This document shows, one piece after another, positions 6,365 to 13,629 of a DNA stretch of 14,464 nucleotides. This DNA is from JAICJR01 sp036555755 (lineage in GTDB: Bacteria > Actinomycetota > Thermoleophilia > Solirubrobacterales > Thermoleophilaceae): contig DATBKS010000298.1 of the NCBI GenBank assembly GCA_036555755.1, positions 1 to 14,464 of the forward strand. The letters run 5' to 3'. The notes beneath the pieces are model-generated. The model made no database searches. It had not been told where the DNA came from and worked only from the letters and a program-made list of their open reading frames with translations. The position numbers were made by a program, and so were the translations under genes. Position 1 is the stretch's first letter; every line of letters starts with the position of its first letter.

Positions 6365-7642
6365 ATGTCTGTAGCGGTAACGCGTTCACGCAGCGCGTGC
6401 CTAGTGCTGGCACTCGCGGCGGCGTTTGCGGCGATCGCAGTGTTCGCAGGAGGCTCGGCCGCACATCGGAGTCGCCACACCGGCGTATCCGGCCATCACC
6501 ACCACCATGGAGGCCAGGTTCCAGGCGTGACCAAGGAGCCTTTCGGCACAACACCGGCCGGCGAGAACGTCGACCTCTACACGTTGACCAACGCCCACGG
6601 CATGGTGGTCAAGATCATGACCTACGGTGGGGTCGTTCAGTCGATCGAGGTGCCGGATCGCCACGGCAAGACGGCGAATGTAACGCTTGGGTTCCCGACT
6701 CTGGCGGACTACGTCGCCAATTTCACCGGCACGAGTTCGACGTACTTCGGCGCGCTGATCGGGCGTTACGCCAACCGGATCGGTAACGCTCAGTTCACGC
6801 TCGACGGGGTGACCTATCACCTACCTGCCAACAACGGACCGAACACGTTGCATGGCGGTCCCACCGGCTTCAACACCAAGGTCTGGGACGCGACGCCTGT
6901 GACTGGTCCGCACGGTGCGCCGGGATTGAAGTTGACGCTGTTCAGCCCCAATGGGGACAACGGCTTCCCCGGCAACATGAACGTGACGGTGATCTACAGC
7001 CTCACCAAGGACAACGCGCTGCGGATGGACTACAGCGCCACGACGGATCAGGACACCGTCATCAACCTCACCAACCACGCGTATTTCAACCTCGCCGGCG
7101 AAGGCACCGGCTCGATCGAAAACGAGATCCTGAAGATCGACGCCAGCCACTACACGCCGGTGAACGACACCCTGATCCCGACCGGGAGCATTGATCCGGT
7201 CGCAGGGACGCCGCTCGATTTCACTCATCCGACGCCGATCGGCGCGCGCATCCGCGACAGCTTCGAGCAGCTGGTGATCGCGCACGGGTACGACCACAAT
7301 TTCGTGCTCGACGGCTCGGGGCCCGGACTGAGCGAGGCGGCGAAGGCGTTCGATCCGGTGAGCGGACGCACGCTCACCGTGCTCACTACCGAGCCGGGGG
7401 TGCAGTTCTACTCCGGCAACTTCCTGGACGGATCGCTGGTGGGCACGAGCGGCCACACGTATCGGCAGACCGACGGGTTCACGCTGGAGACCCAGCACTA
7501 CCCGGACTCGCCGAACAAGCCGCAGTTCCCCTCCACCGAGCTGAAGCCGGGTGAGACGTTCAGCTCGACCACGGAGTACAAGTTCGGCGTGGCGGGGCGC
7601 CACGGACACGACAGTCGCTCCAAGCATCACCATCACCACTGA
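6365..7642 (+). CDS. galM: Exported aldose 1-epimerase (mutarotase) with terminal histidine runs
   Basis: GalM-type enzymes interconvert alpha and beta anomers of aldoses. The conserved residues are present: R134 in RYANRIG, H163 in NTLHGG, H238 in LTNHAYFNL, D310 in GYDHNF and the catalytic base E375 in LETQHYPDSPN. Unlike cytoplasmic GalM, it has a signal peptide (about 1-33, hydrophobic core LVLALAAAFAAIAVFAGG, cleavage probably after SAA), so it works outside the membrane. Five consecutive histidines follow the signal (44-48), and the protein ends in five more (421-425). The frame is open from a TTG at 6290, but the ATG at 6365 is preferred because GGAGGAGGGGAG lies directly upstream and it begins a good signal peptide. 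The gene converges on the arabinose operon, 15 bases from its end. Confidence 0.92.
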   Translation: MSVAVTRSRSACLVLALAAAFAAIAVFAGGSAAHRSRHTGVSGHHHHHGGQVPGVTKEPFGTTPAGENVDLYTLTNAHGMVVKIMTYGGVVQSIEVPDRHGKTANVTLGFPTLADYVANFTGTSSTYFGALIGRYANRIGNAQFTLDGVTYHLPANNGPNTLHGGPTGFNTKVWDATPVTGPHGAPGLKLTLFSPNGDNGFPGNMNVTVIYSLTKDNALRMDYSATTDQDTVINLTNHAYFNLAGEGTGSIENEILKIDASHYTPVNDTLIPTGSIDPVAGTPLDFTHPTPIGARIRDSFEQLVIAHGYDHNFVLDGSGPGLSEAAKAFDPVSGRTLTVLTTEPGVQFYSGNFLDGSLVGTSGHTYRQTDGFTLETQHYPDSPNKPQFPSTELKPGETFSSTTEYKFGVAGRHGHDSRSKHHHHH

Positions 7643-7656
7643 GAAAGCGCGCTCGT

Positions 7657-7688
7657 GCTACCCGGCGGCTTCACGGCCCCCGGGTAGC
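7657..7688. terminator. Inverted repeat at the convergent mutarotase and arabinose-operon ends
   Basis: GCTACCCGG (7657-7665) and CCGGGTAGC (7680-7688) are perfect 9-bp inverted copies with a 14-base spacer. The spacer can add a three-pair inner stem (GGC/GCC), and the outer stem extends a few pairs with G-U wobbles. It covers the TAG stop of araM and lies 14 bases after the mutarotase stop. It is a candidate two-way terminator or mRNA 3' end stabiliser. There is no T-run, so termination is inferred from position and stem strength. Confidence 0.5.
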
Positions 7689-9001
7689 GCGGCGTCCAGC
7701 GCCCGTTCAAGTGCGCCCTGCCCCTCGAGGAGGTCGAGCACCGTGTAGCGCGCACGCAGGCGGTTGGCGTAGCGGAAGGTCGCTCGGAGCGTTGCTGCGT
7801 CGAGGCCGAGGAAGCCCGCCTTCGCCGGGATGCCGGCCATGGTGAGCGCCAGTTCCACGCCCGGAAAGACGCCGAGCGCCGACTCGGCGATCCGCCTGCG
7901 GATGTCGTCCCACCGAGACGTGCTCTCCGGCCAGTGGGCACTACGCTCGGCGAGGAAGCCGCGCTTTTCAAGCATTGCCGTCCGCAGCGCCTCGCCGGGC
8001 TCGCCGAGCCAGGCGCGGGAATCCGCGTCGTCGGTCGCGGGCGCGGCCGGCGGAGCGAGCAGTGGAATCCCGCCCGCGAAGGCGAACGATTGCAGCTTCA
8101 TCGCAAAGTGGGTGGCGTAGCCGACCTGGATGCCATGCGGCTCATGAGACCGCTCGCCCCTCGCGGCCAAGAGGTCCCAGAAGTGCGAGGCGTGGTGCTC
8201 GCAGCCGCTCGCCGGGCGAGAGCTGCCCACCATTGCCATCCCGATGCCGGATTGGAGCAGGCCGATCAGCAGCCTCTCGATCGGCCCCCGTTCCCCGGCC
8301 AGCAGCGGCTCAACGTACTGCAGCGCCTGCATGAGCGACTCGAGCACGCGGGAGTCGGCTTCACTGCAGAACGCCTCACCGTATAGAAGGTGAGCGGCCA
8401 TCCAGTCCGTGCGGGCGGATGCCTTTGCCAGCAGGTCGCCGAGGCCGGAACGGGTCATCTCCACCGGCGCAGCGGACAGGACCGCGGGGTCCGCGAATAT
8501 CGCGCGTGGCGTGCGTGCCGGGTAGCTCACCTTCACGCCGCCCAGCTCCATTGCCGCCACGCCCGAGGCGTAGCCGTCCATCGACGCCGCCGTGGGAACA
8601 CTGACGAAGTTCCGGCCGTCGAGGTGGCAGGCATAGCGCGTGATGTCGGTCAACACTCCGGAGCCCACCGCCACGACGCCGTCCGGCTGCTCGGCGACGA
8701 GGCGGTCCCGCGCCTGCGCCAGCGGCTCCTCGCTCGCGAGCAGTCCGCTGCGCTGCGGAAAGCAAAGGGCGAGTGGCTCGATCCCGGCGGAGCTCAGCTC
8801 GCGCGCGGCGCGCGCGCCGGCGACCTCCTCCGTGTTCGCGTCCATCACGAGCAGCGCACGCCGCCACCCGTGCGAGCGGCCATACACGGCCAGCCGCTCG
8901 ATCGCGCCGGTGTGAACCACGACTTCCTCGATCTCCACCCGGTGGGTCGCTCCGCAGGCGCAACGAGTGGACCCGTCGGGAAGCGCGATCGCGGCGTTCA
9001 G
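7658..9001 (-). CDS. araM: AraM/EgsA family sn-glycerol-1-phosphate dehydrogenase
   Basis: Members of this iron-containing-alcohol-dehydrogenase-like family reduce dihydroxyacetone phosphate to glycerol 1-phosphate with NAD(P)H and a bound metal. Numbered from the TTG at 9001, motifs are the nucleotide-binding GSGVLTDITRY (113-123), PTAASMDGYAS (136-146), SGLGDLLAK with probable ligand D189, SGCEHHASHFWD (H269/H270) and PHGIQVG (H289). Starting at the GTG at 8938 would drop 21 residues. I choose the TTG at 9001 because the added part contains CACGATH (C14, C16, H20), a CxCGxxH motif I recall at the start of bacterial family members, and because TTG overlaps the araD stop as TTGA. The length is then 447. 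It is the last gene of the operon. The true substrate in this operon is not established. Confidence 0.88.
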   Translation of the reverse strand: MNAAIALPDGSTRCACGATHRVEIEEVVVHTGAIERLAVYGRSHGWRRALLVMDANTEEVAGARAARELSSAGIEPLALCFPQRSGLLASEEPLAQARDRLVAEQPDGVVAVGSGVLTDITRYACHLDGRNFVSVPTAASMDGYASGVAAMELGGVKVSYPARTPRAIFADPAVLSAAPVEMTRSGLGDLLAKASARTDWMAAHLLYGEAFCSEADSRVLESLMQALQYVEPLLAGERGPIERLLIGLLQSGIGMAMVGSSRPASGCEHHASHFWDLLAARGERSHEPHGIQVGYATHFAMKLQSFAFAGGIPLLAPPAAPATDDADSRAWLGEPGEALRTAMLEKRGFLAERSAHWPESTSRWDDIRRRIAESALGVFPGVELALTMAGIPAKAGFLGLDAATLRATFRYANRLRARYTVLDLLEGQGALERALDAALPGGREAAG

Positions 9002-9690
9002 GACCGCTGGCCGTAGTACGCGTGCGGACCGTGCTTGCGCAGGAAGTGGACGTCCCGGACCGCGGCGGCCAGCGGCGAGATGCCGGGCTCGAGCGCCGTG
9101 GTGAGGAGCGCCAGACGAGCGACCTCCTCGAGCGTGACCGCGTTCTCCACCGCCTTCGCCGGGTCGCTTGCCCAGCAGAACGGCCCGTGGCCACGCACGA
9201 GCACTGCGGGGACCTCCTCGGCGGCGCGACCCGCGATCGCCTCGACGATCGCCCGGCCGGTAGCCGCCTCGTAGCCCTGGTCGATCTCCTCTGCTGTCAA
9301 CTCGCGGGTGAGCGGGATCGCTCCCGGGCAGAGATCTGCGTGCGTGGTCCCGAGGATGGGGATCTCTCGCTCCGCCTGCGCCCAGGCGGTGGCCCAGGTG
9401 GAGTGGGTGTGCACGATGCCGCCGATTCCGTCGAGCGCGCGATAGAGCTCCAGATGCGTGGGCGTGTCGGTGGAGGGCCGCCGCGCTCCGTCAACCTGAC
9501 CGCCCTCGAGATCGACCACCACCATGTCGTCCACGGTCATCGTGTCGTAGGAGACGCCGCTGGCCTTGATCGCCACGAGCCCCTGTTCCCGGTCGAAGCC
9601 GCTGACGTTGCCCCAGGTCAGGGTCACGAGCCCGTGACGCGGCAGGGCCAGGTTGGCCTCGAGCACCCGCTGTCGCAGCTCGTCCAGCAC
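8998..9690 (-). CDS. araD: L-ribulose-5-phosphate 4-epimerase
   Basis: The enzyme epimerises L-ribulose 5-phosphate to D-xylulose 5-phosphate, the last step from L-arabinose to the pentose phosphate pathway. The 230-residue protein is class II aldolase/adducin fold. Zinc ligands H94 and H96 are in GGIVHTHSTWATAWAQ, the third (H168) is in VRGHGPF, and D75 in STDTPTHLELY matches the catalytic aspartate of E. coli AraD. LTWGNVSG (24-31) is the phosphate-binding region. The start is GTG at 9690, directly after the araA TGA with no gap, and a GGAG lies six bases upstream inside araA. The stop overlaps the TTG start of araM. Fuculose-phosphate aldolase is a relative, but the STDTPTH and HTHSTWA motifs favour the 4-epimerase. 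Confidence 0.93.
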   Translation of the reverse strand: MLDELRQRVLEANLALPRHGLVTLTWGNVSGFDREQGLVAIKASGVSYDTMTVDDMVVVDLEGGQVDGARRPSTDTPTHLELYRALDGIGGIVHTHSTWATAWAQAEREIPILGTTHADLCPGAIPLTRELTAEEIDQGYEAATGRAIVEAIAGRAAEEVPAVLVRGHGPFCWASDPAKAVENAVTLEEVARLALLTTALEPGISPLAAAVRDVHFLRKHGPHAYYGQRS

Positions 9691-11091
9691 TCAGATCTCC
9701 AGGAACTCGATCTCGAGCAGCTCTGCCAGGTAGCGCCAGCGGTCGGCGTGGTCGCCGAGGTTCATGCAGAAATGATGCATGCCGCCGGCGCCGAGCCAAG
9801 CGTCCATGAAGGGCTGCATGCCGCTGTCGGGCCGGAAGTGGAAGTACGGCATCTCCACGTTCGGCAGCTCCGGTGTGTCAAGCACGTCTCCGAGCCCCAC
9901 CACGAGCTGGTAGATCTCGCCCTCGAGCGGGATGAGAGTGGCCGTCGTGGCTCGCCCCGGCTCCGCGGAGAACACCGTGGTGGGCGGGTTGCTGAGGCCG
10001 CCGATGCCGAGCTCCCTGTCCACGAGACGCACCGGCCGGTCCTTGCGCGCGACCTTCCAGTTGCCCTCGCCCATGTGGCTGACGAGCACCGAGTCGAGCT
10101 CCCAGTCCATCGCGTACATCTCGCTGAAGTGCGCGTCGCCGATCAGCGTCTGACTCGCGCACATGAGCGCGGTGGTGTTCGTGTCGCCCTCGGCCGCGTA
10201 CCCGTAGCCGTCCGCCATCAGGTCGGAGGCGGCCAGCAGCGGCAGCTGTTCGAAGCGACCGTCCCCGCCCACCGAATCGAAGTGCGCCGACCAGCCCGCG
10301 TAGCCCTTCTCCTCGATGAGCCCACGGATGGCAACCTCGAACCGCGCGGCGTAGGCGTGGCGCTCGCGCGGAAGGTCCGGATCGATCTCGAACAGCTCCG
10401 CATGGCGGCTCAGCAAGTCCTCGATCTGAGAATCGGGGACGCCCTGCATGCGCGAGTGGAGTGCACCGAGATCCTCGCTGACCACCATCGGGCCGATCCT
10501 CCGCAGCATTGCGGGCGCGTCGTAGAGGATGTCGCCCATCCCGTTCATCGGATAGCCGAGCAGCGCGATCCGCGTAGATCTGAGCGCCGTGACGGTCTGT
10601 GCGGCCCGTGCCCAGGATTCGAACTTCTCCAGGAACTCGTCCGAGCGCCAATCGCCGGTGATGACGGAGAACGCGACGCCGGACCGGAGCAGTGCGTTGG
10701 CCTGGTCCTGCGCGCCGTGGATGCCCTGGTTGTAGGTGAGGTCGGCCATGTCCCACTCGGCCGTCACCGCGCGCTCGGGCTGGATGTTCGCGAGCAGCAC
10801 GGGAAGCGGGTTCTCGAGCAGGGCGCGCACCGTGCGCATGGCCGGCCCATAGGTGAGCATCACGATCATGACCCCGTCGACGCCCTCCGCGCGAAGCTCG
10901 GCGAGGATGGCCTCGACGTCGTCGCGGTTGCGTGCGGGGCGCGTGAAGACCAACTCGGCAGCCGGAGCGAGCCGCTCGCTCACCTGCCTGGCGAAGGCCG
11001 CCTGGTGGTCCGTGATCCCAGGGATCATGTCGTCGTAGAGCTCTTGCATGATTCCGAGGAGCCCGATGCGGGCGGGGCGCTGAGTAGTCAC
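9691..11091 (-). CDS. araA: L-arabinose isomerase-type protein (AraA/fucose isomerase fold)
   Basis: Predicted to interconvert L-arabinose and L-ribulose. The 466-residue product is shorter than E. coli AraA (500) and clearly divergent, but it has an isomerase-like layout: NQGIHGAQDQ (121-130), AAEGDTNTTALM with E301, SEMYAMDWELDSVLVSHM with E324 and H339, and AWLGAGGMHHF with H439/H440. These are plausible equivalents of the metal ligands Glu, Glu, His, His of AraA. The assignment of E324 is tentative. The frame stays open into araB, but the start is set at the GTG at 11091 by a strong AAGGAGG seven bases upstream and a GTGA overlap with the araB stop. Neighbours AraB and AraD support arabinose; another pentose or L-fucose-like sugar cannot be excluded. 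Confidence 0.85.
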   Translation of the reverse strand: MTTQRPARIGLLGIMQELYDDMIPGITDHQAAFARQVSERLAPAAELVFTRPARNRDDVEAILAELRAEGVDGVMIVMLTYGPAMRTVRALLENPLPVLLANIQPERAVTAEWDMADLTYNQGIHGAQDQANALLRSGVAFSVITGDWRSDEFLEKFESWARAAQTVTALRSTRIALLGYPMNGMGDILYDAPAMLRRIGPMVVSEDLGALHSRMQGVPDSQIEDLLSRHAELFEIDPDLPRERHAYAARFEVAIRGLIEEKGYAGWSAHFDSVGGDGRFEQLPLLAASDLMADGYGYAAEGDTNTTALMCASQTLIGDAHFSEMYAMDWELDSVLVSHMGEGNWKVARKDRPVRLVDRELGIGGLSNPPTTVFSAEPGRATTATLIPLEGEIYQLVVGLGDVLDTPELPNVEMPYFHFRPDSGMQPFMDAWLGAGGMHHFCMNLGDHADRWRYLAELLEIEFLEI

Positions 11092-12767
11092 TGGCGGGCC
11101 TCCTTCAATTCGGCGGTCTGCGGCTGCGCGACGACGCTCTGGCGCTCGCGCTTGAGGTTGTGGAGAAGCTCGACCTGGGAGCGGCCGAGCATCTCGTAGA
11201 GGCTTCGGTAGATCCCGTACACGGCGTTGTACACGGCGCCCGCTTCGGGATCGGGTGAGTAGGTCGACGCGGGCGCGGGTCGGGTGGCGTCGATCGCCGC
11301 GGCGATGTCGGAGAAGGCGCCCGCGGCCACGGCGCCGAACAACGCGGCGCCTCGCGCCGGGATCTGGCTCGACGCGGGAACGTGGACCTCGAGGCCGCTC
11401 GTGTCGGCGATGATCTGCATCGTGAGCGGGCTCTTCTCGGCGATGCCCCCGCAGGCCACGATCTCGTCGAGCGCCAGCCCGTACTCCTCGAAGTTCTCCA
11501 TGATCCGCCGGTTGCCAAAGGCGATCGATTCGATCAGCGCCCGGTAGATCTGCTCCTGCGTCGTCTGAAGCGTGAGCCCCGCGATCACGCCGGTGAGATC
11601 GGCGTCGGCGAGGATCGTCCGGTTGCCGTTCCACCAGTCGAGTGCCACGAGCCCGGTCTCGCCCGGGCGGAACCGTGCGGCGCGGCGCTCGAGCTCCTCA
11701 TACGGATCGTCCCCCAGCTCCTCCTTGCGAGCCATCTCGTCCACGAACCAGGCGAGCATGTCCCCGACCGCCGTCTGGCCGGCTTCGTAGCCGTACACGC
11801 CCGGCAGAATCCCGTCCTTGGCCACGCCGGTGATCCCCGGCAGCCGGATCTCCTCCGGATGCACCACGAGATCGCAGATCGAGGTGCCCACGACCATGAG
11901 GAACGTCTCGCTGCGCAGGACCCCGGCGCCCGGCGTCGAGACGAAGGAGTCGACATTGCCCACGGCCACCGCGACGCTCTCCGGCAGGCCCACCCGGGCG
12001 GCCAGCTCCGGGCGCAGCGTGCCCGCCCTCGTGCCGAGCGGGAAGAAGGTGGTGCCCAGCTTCTCGCCTGGGTTCGAGAAGCCGGGATAAGCCGCCTCGA
12101 AGTAGTCCACCGGCGGAAGCCCTTCCTGCGGTGACCAGAGCGCCTTGTAGCCGGCGGTGCAGGTGTTGCGCCGCTCGTTGCCGGTCAGGTGCCAGACGAT
12201 CCAGTCGGTGGCTTCGATGAAACCGTACGCCGCGTCGTAGATCTCACGGTCCTCACTCCACAGCTCGATCAGCTTCGGGAAGTACCACTCGGAGGAGATC
12301 TTGCCGCCGTAGCGTGAGAGGAAATCCTCTTCGCGGGCGTGGGCGACCTCGTTCAGCCGGTCGGCCACGGGCTGGGCCGCGTGGTGCTTCCAGAGCTTGG
12401 GCCACGCGTGGCGACGGGCACGCCACTGCGGCAAGGTGCAGAGTGGAACGCCGTCGGCCGTCACGGGCAGCACGGTGCAGGAGGTGAAGTCCACACCGAG
12501 GCCAACCACCTGCTCCTCCGCGATGCCGGCCCTTGCCAGCACCTCCGGTATCGCGCTCTCCACCACCAGCGCCCAGTCGTCGGGGTCCTGCAACGCCCAG
12601 TCCCCCGGCAGTTCCTCGCCGGTCTCGGGCAGGACGCGGTCGAGCACGCCGTGCGGGTAGCGGACCTCGGCGACGGCGACCTCCTCGCCGCTGCCGAGGT
12701 CGAGGAGGAGCGCGCGCCCCGACTCGGTCCCGAAGTCGATGCCGATCGCGAACGACGCGCTCGTCAC
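11088..12767 (-). CDS. araB: Ribulokinase (FGGY family)
   Basis: AraB phosphorylates L-ribulose with ATP to L-ribulose 5-phosphate. The 559-residue length is right for ribulokinase and longer than xylulokinase or glycerol kinase. The N-terminal phosphate-binding strand is IGIDFGTESGRA (8-19, D11), followed by GVDFTSCTVLPV (91-102). The likely catalytic aspartate is D273 in GNVDSFVSTPGAG. LDWWNGNR, typical of ribulokinases, and ACGGIAEKSPLTMQIIAD in the C-terminal ATP-binding half complete the match. The start is GTG at 12767, seven bases after the transporter ATPase stop, with only a weak upstream GAG. It overlaps araA by four bases. Confidence 0.95.
   Translation of the reverse strand: MTSASFAIGIDFGTESGRALLLDLGSGEEVAVAEVRYPHGVLDRVLPETGEELPGDWALQDPDDWALVVESAIPEVLARAGIAEEQVVGLGVDFTSCTVLPVTADGVPLCTLPQWRARRHAWPKLWKHHAAQPVADRLNEVAHAREEDFLSRYGGKISSEWYFPKLIELWSEDREIYDAAYGFIEATDWIVWHLTGNERRNTCTAGYKALWSPQEGLPPVDYFEAAYPGFSNPGEKLGTTFFPLGTRAGTLRPELAARVGLPESVAVAVGNVDSFVSTPGAGVLRSETFLMVVGTSICDLVVHPEEIRLPGITGVAKDGILPGVYGYEAGQTAVGDMLAWFVDEMARKEELGDDPYEELERRAARFRPGETGLVALDWWNGNRTILADADLTGVIAGLTLQTTQEQIYRALIESIAFGNRRIMENFEEYGLALDEIVACGGIAEKSPLTMQIIADTSGLEVHVPASSQIPARGAALFGAVAAGAFSDIAAAIDATRPAPASTYSPDPEAGAVYNAVYGIYRSLYEMLGRSQVELLHNLKRERQSVVAQPQTAELKEARQ
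11099..11105 (-). promoter_or_regulatory. Shine-Dalgarno that fixes the araA start
   Basis: AAGGAGG on the minus strand lies inside the last codons of araB, seven bases before the araA GTG at 11091. It is the best ribosome-binding site in the operon. It excludes the much longer upstream open frame as the true protein. Confidence 0.75.
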
Positions 12768-12774
12768 GGGCGGC

Positions 12775-13629
12775 TCAAGACTCGCCGTTGTCCGCTCGGG
12801 CCCTCTCCAACTCCTCCGCCCGCGCGGCGGCGCGGGCCCGCCGGTACTCCTCGACCACGATCTCGGTCAGCTCTTCGACCGACGTCTCCGAGGTCGGCTT
12901 GTCGAACGCGATCACGCCGTCCTGGATCAGGTTCACGCGATCGCATGTCGCGAGCACGTGGACGTAGTTGTGGAGGATGATGATCATCGATATCTCGCCG
13001 TCCTCCTTGATCCGCTGGATGAGGTCGAGGATCTGGCCGCCCTCCTTGGCGCCCATCGCGGCGAGCGGCTCGTCGAGGAGCAGAATGTTCTCCTCGGAAC
13101 GGACCGTCCGCGCGACCGCGATCGCCTGCCGCTGGCCGCCCGAGAGGCGGGCGACGGGCTGGTTGAGCGACGGGATGCTGATGCCGATCTCGTTCAGCGC
13201 GTCGCGCGCCTCGCGCTTCATCTGACGGTTGGAGAGGAACGGAAGCGGGCTGTGGACCTTCTCGCGGCGCAGGAAGAGGTTGTGATACACGGAGAGCTGG
13301 TCGACCAGCGCGAGGTCCTGGTAGACGGTGTCGATCCCCTTCGAGCGGGCGTCGTTGACGTTCTTGGGCTCGTAGGGCTCGCCGCGCAGGAACATCTGGC
13401 CGTGGTCGGCCTTGTGGAAGCCGACGATGATCTTCATCAGCGTCGACTTTCCGGAGCCGTTGTCACCGAGCAGCCCGAGCACCTCGCCCTTGCGCAGGTG
13501 CAGGTTGATGTCGCGCAGCGCCTGCACGGGACCGAAGGCCTTGGAGATGTGCTCGACGCGCAGGACGTCGTCCGGCGCCGTGGCCGCGGCCGCCTCGCGG
13601 GCTGGCGCTGGCTCAGGCACGCGATCCAC
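12775..13629 (-). CDS. Sugar ABC transporter ATP-binding protein, single-domain CUT2 type
   Basis: This cytoplasmic ATPase should energise the adjacent permease. One nucleotide-binding domain is visible: Walker A GDNGSGKST (55-63), Q-loop Q104, signature LSGGQRQ (162-168), Walker B ILLLDEP (182-188) and the switch histidine H220 in ILHNYVH. At 284 residues it is half the size of classical CUT2 ATPases such as RbsA, AraG or XylG (about 500, two domains); such half-size forms are known, for example in fructose uptake. A homodimer is inferred. The start may be GTG at 13629 or, slightly better placed after GGTGGA, GTG at 13620; both overlap the permease gene (by 17 or 8 bases). The C-terminus is rich in Arg, Ala and Glu. 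Confidence 0.93.
   Translation of the reverse strand: MDRVPEPAPAREAAAATAPDDVLRVEHISKAFGPVQALRDINLHLRKGEVLGLLGDNGSGKSTLMKIIVGFHKADHGQMFLRGEPYEPKNVNDARSKGIDTVYQDLALVDQLSVYHNLFLRREKVHSPLPFLSNRQMKREARDALNEIGISIPSLNQPVARLSGGQRQAIAVARTVRSEENILLLDEPLAAMGAKEGGQILDLIQRIKEDGEISMIIILHNYVHVLATCDRVNLIQDGVIAFDKPTSETSVEELTEIVVEEYRRARAAARAEELERARADNGES

Noticed and set aside
4506..6374. A 622-codon plus-strand frame over serS and the reductase
   Set aside because: It overlaps two clear genes on both strands and begins with an Arg/Ser-rich low-complexity shadow.
6481..6504. Histidine run as a cloning-tag or vector contamination
   Set aside because: Runs occur within an otherwise natural signal-peptide-bearing gene at both ends, with mixed CAT/CAC codons and ordinary genomic flanks; no vector sequence is seen.
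8773..11199. An 808-codon plus-strand open frame opposite araM, araD and araA
   Set aside because: Composition is Arg/His/Val-rich mirror coding typical of GC-rich antisense frames, and three well-supported genes occupy the other strand.
9691..11634. A 647-codon araA frame extending into araB
   Set aside because: The upstream 181 codons are the antiphase shadow of araB; AAGGAGG and the GTGA overlap fix the start at 11091.
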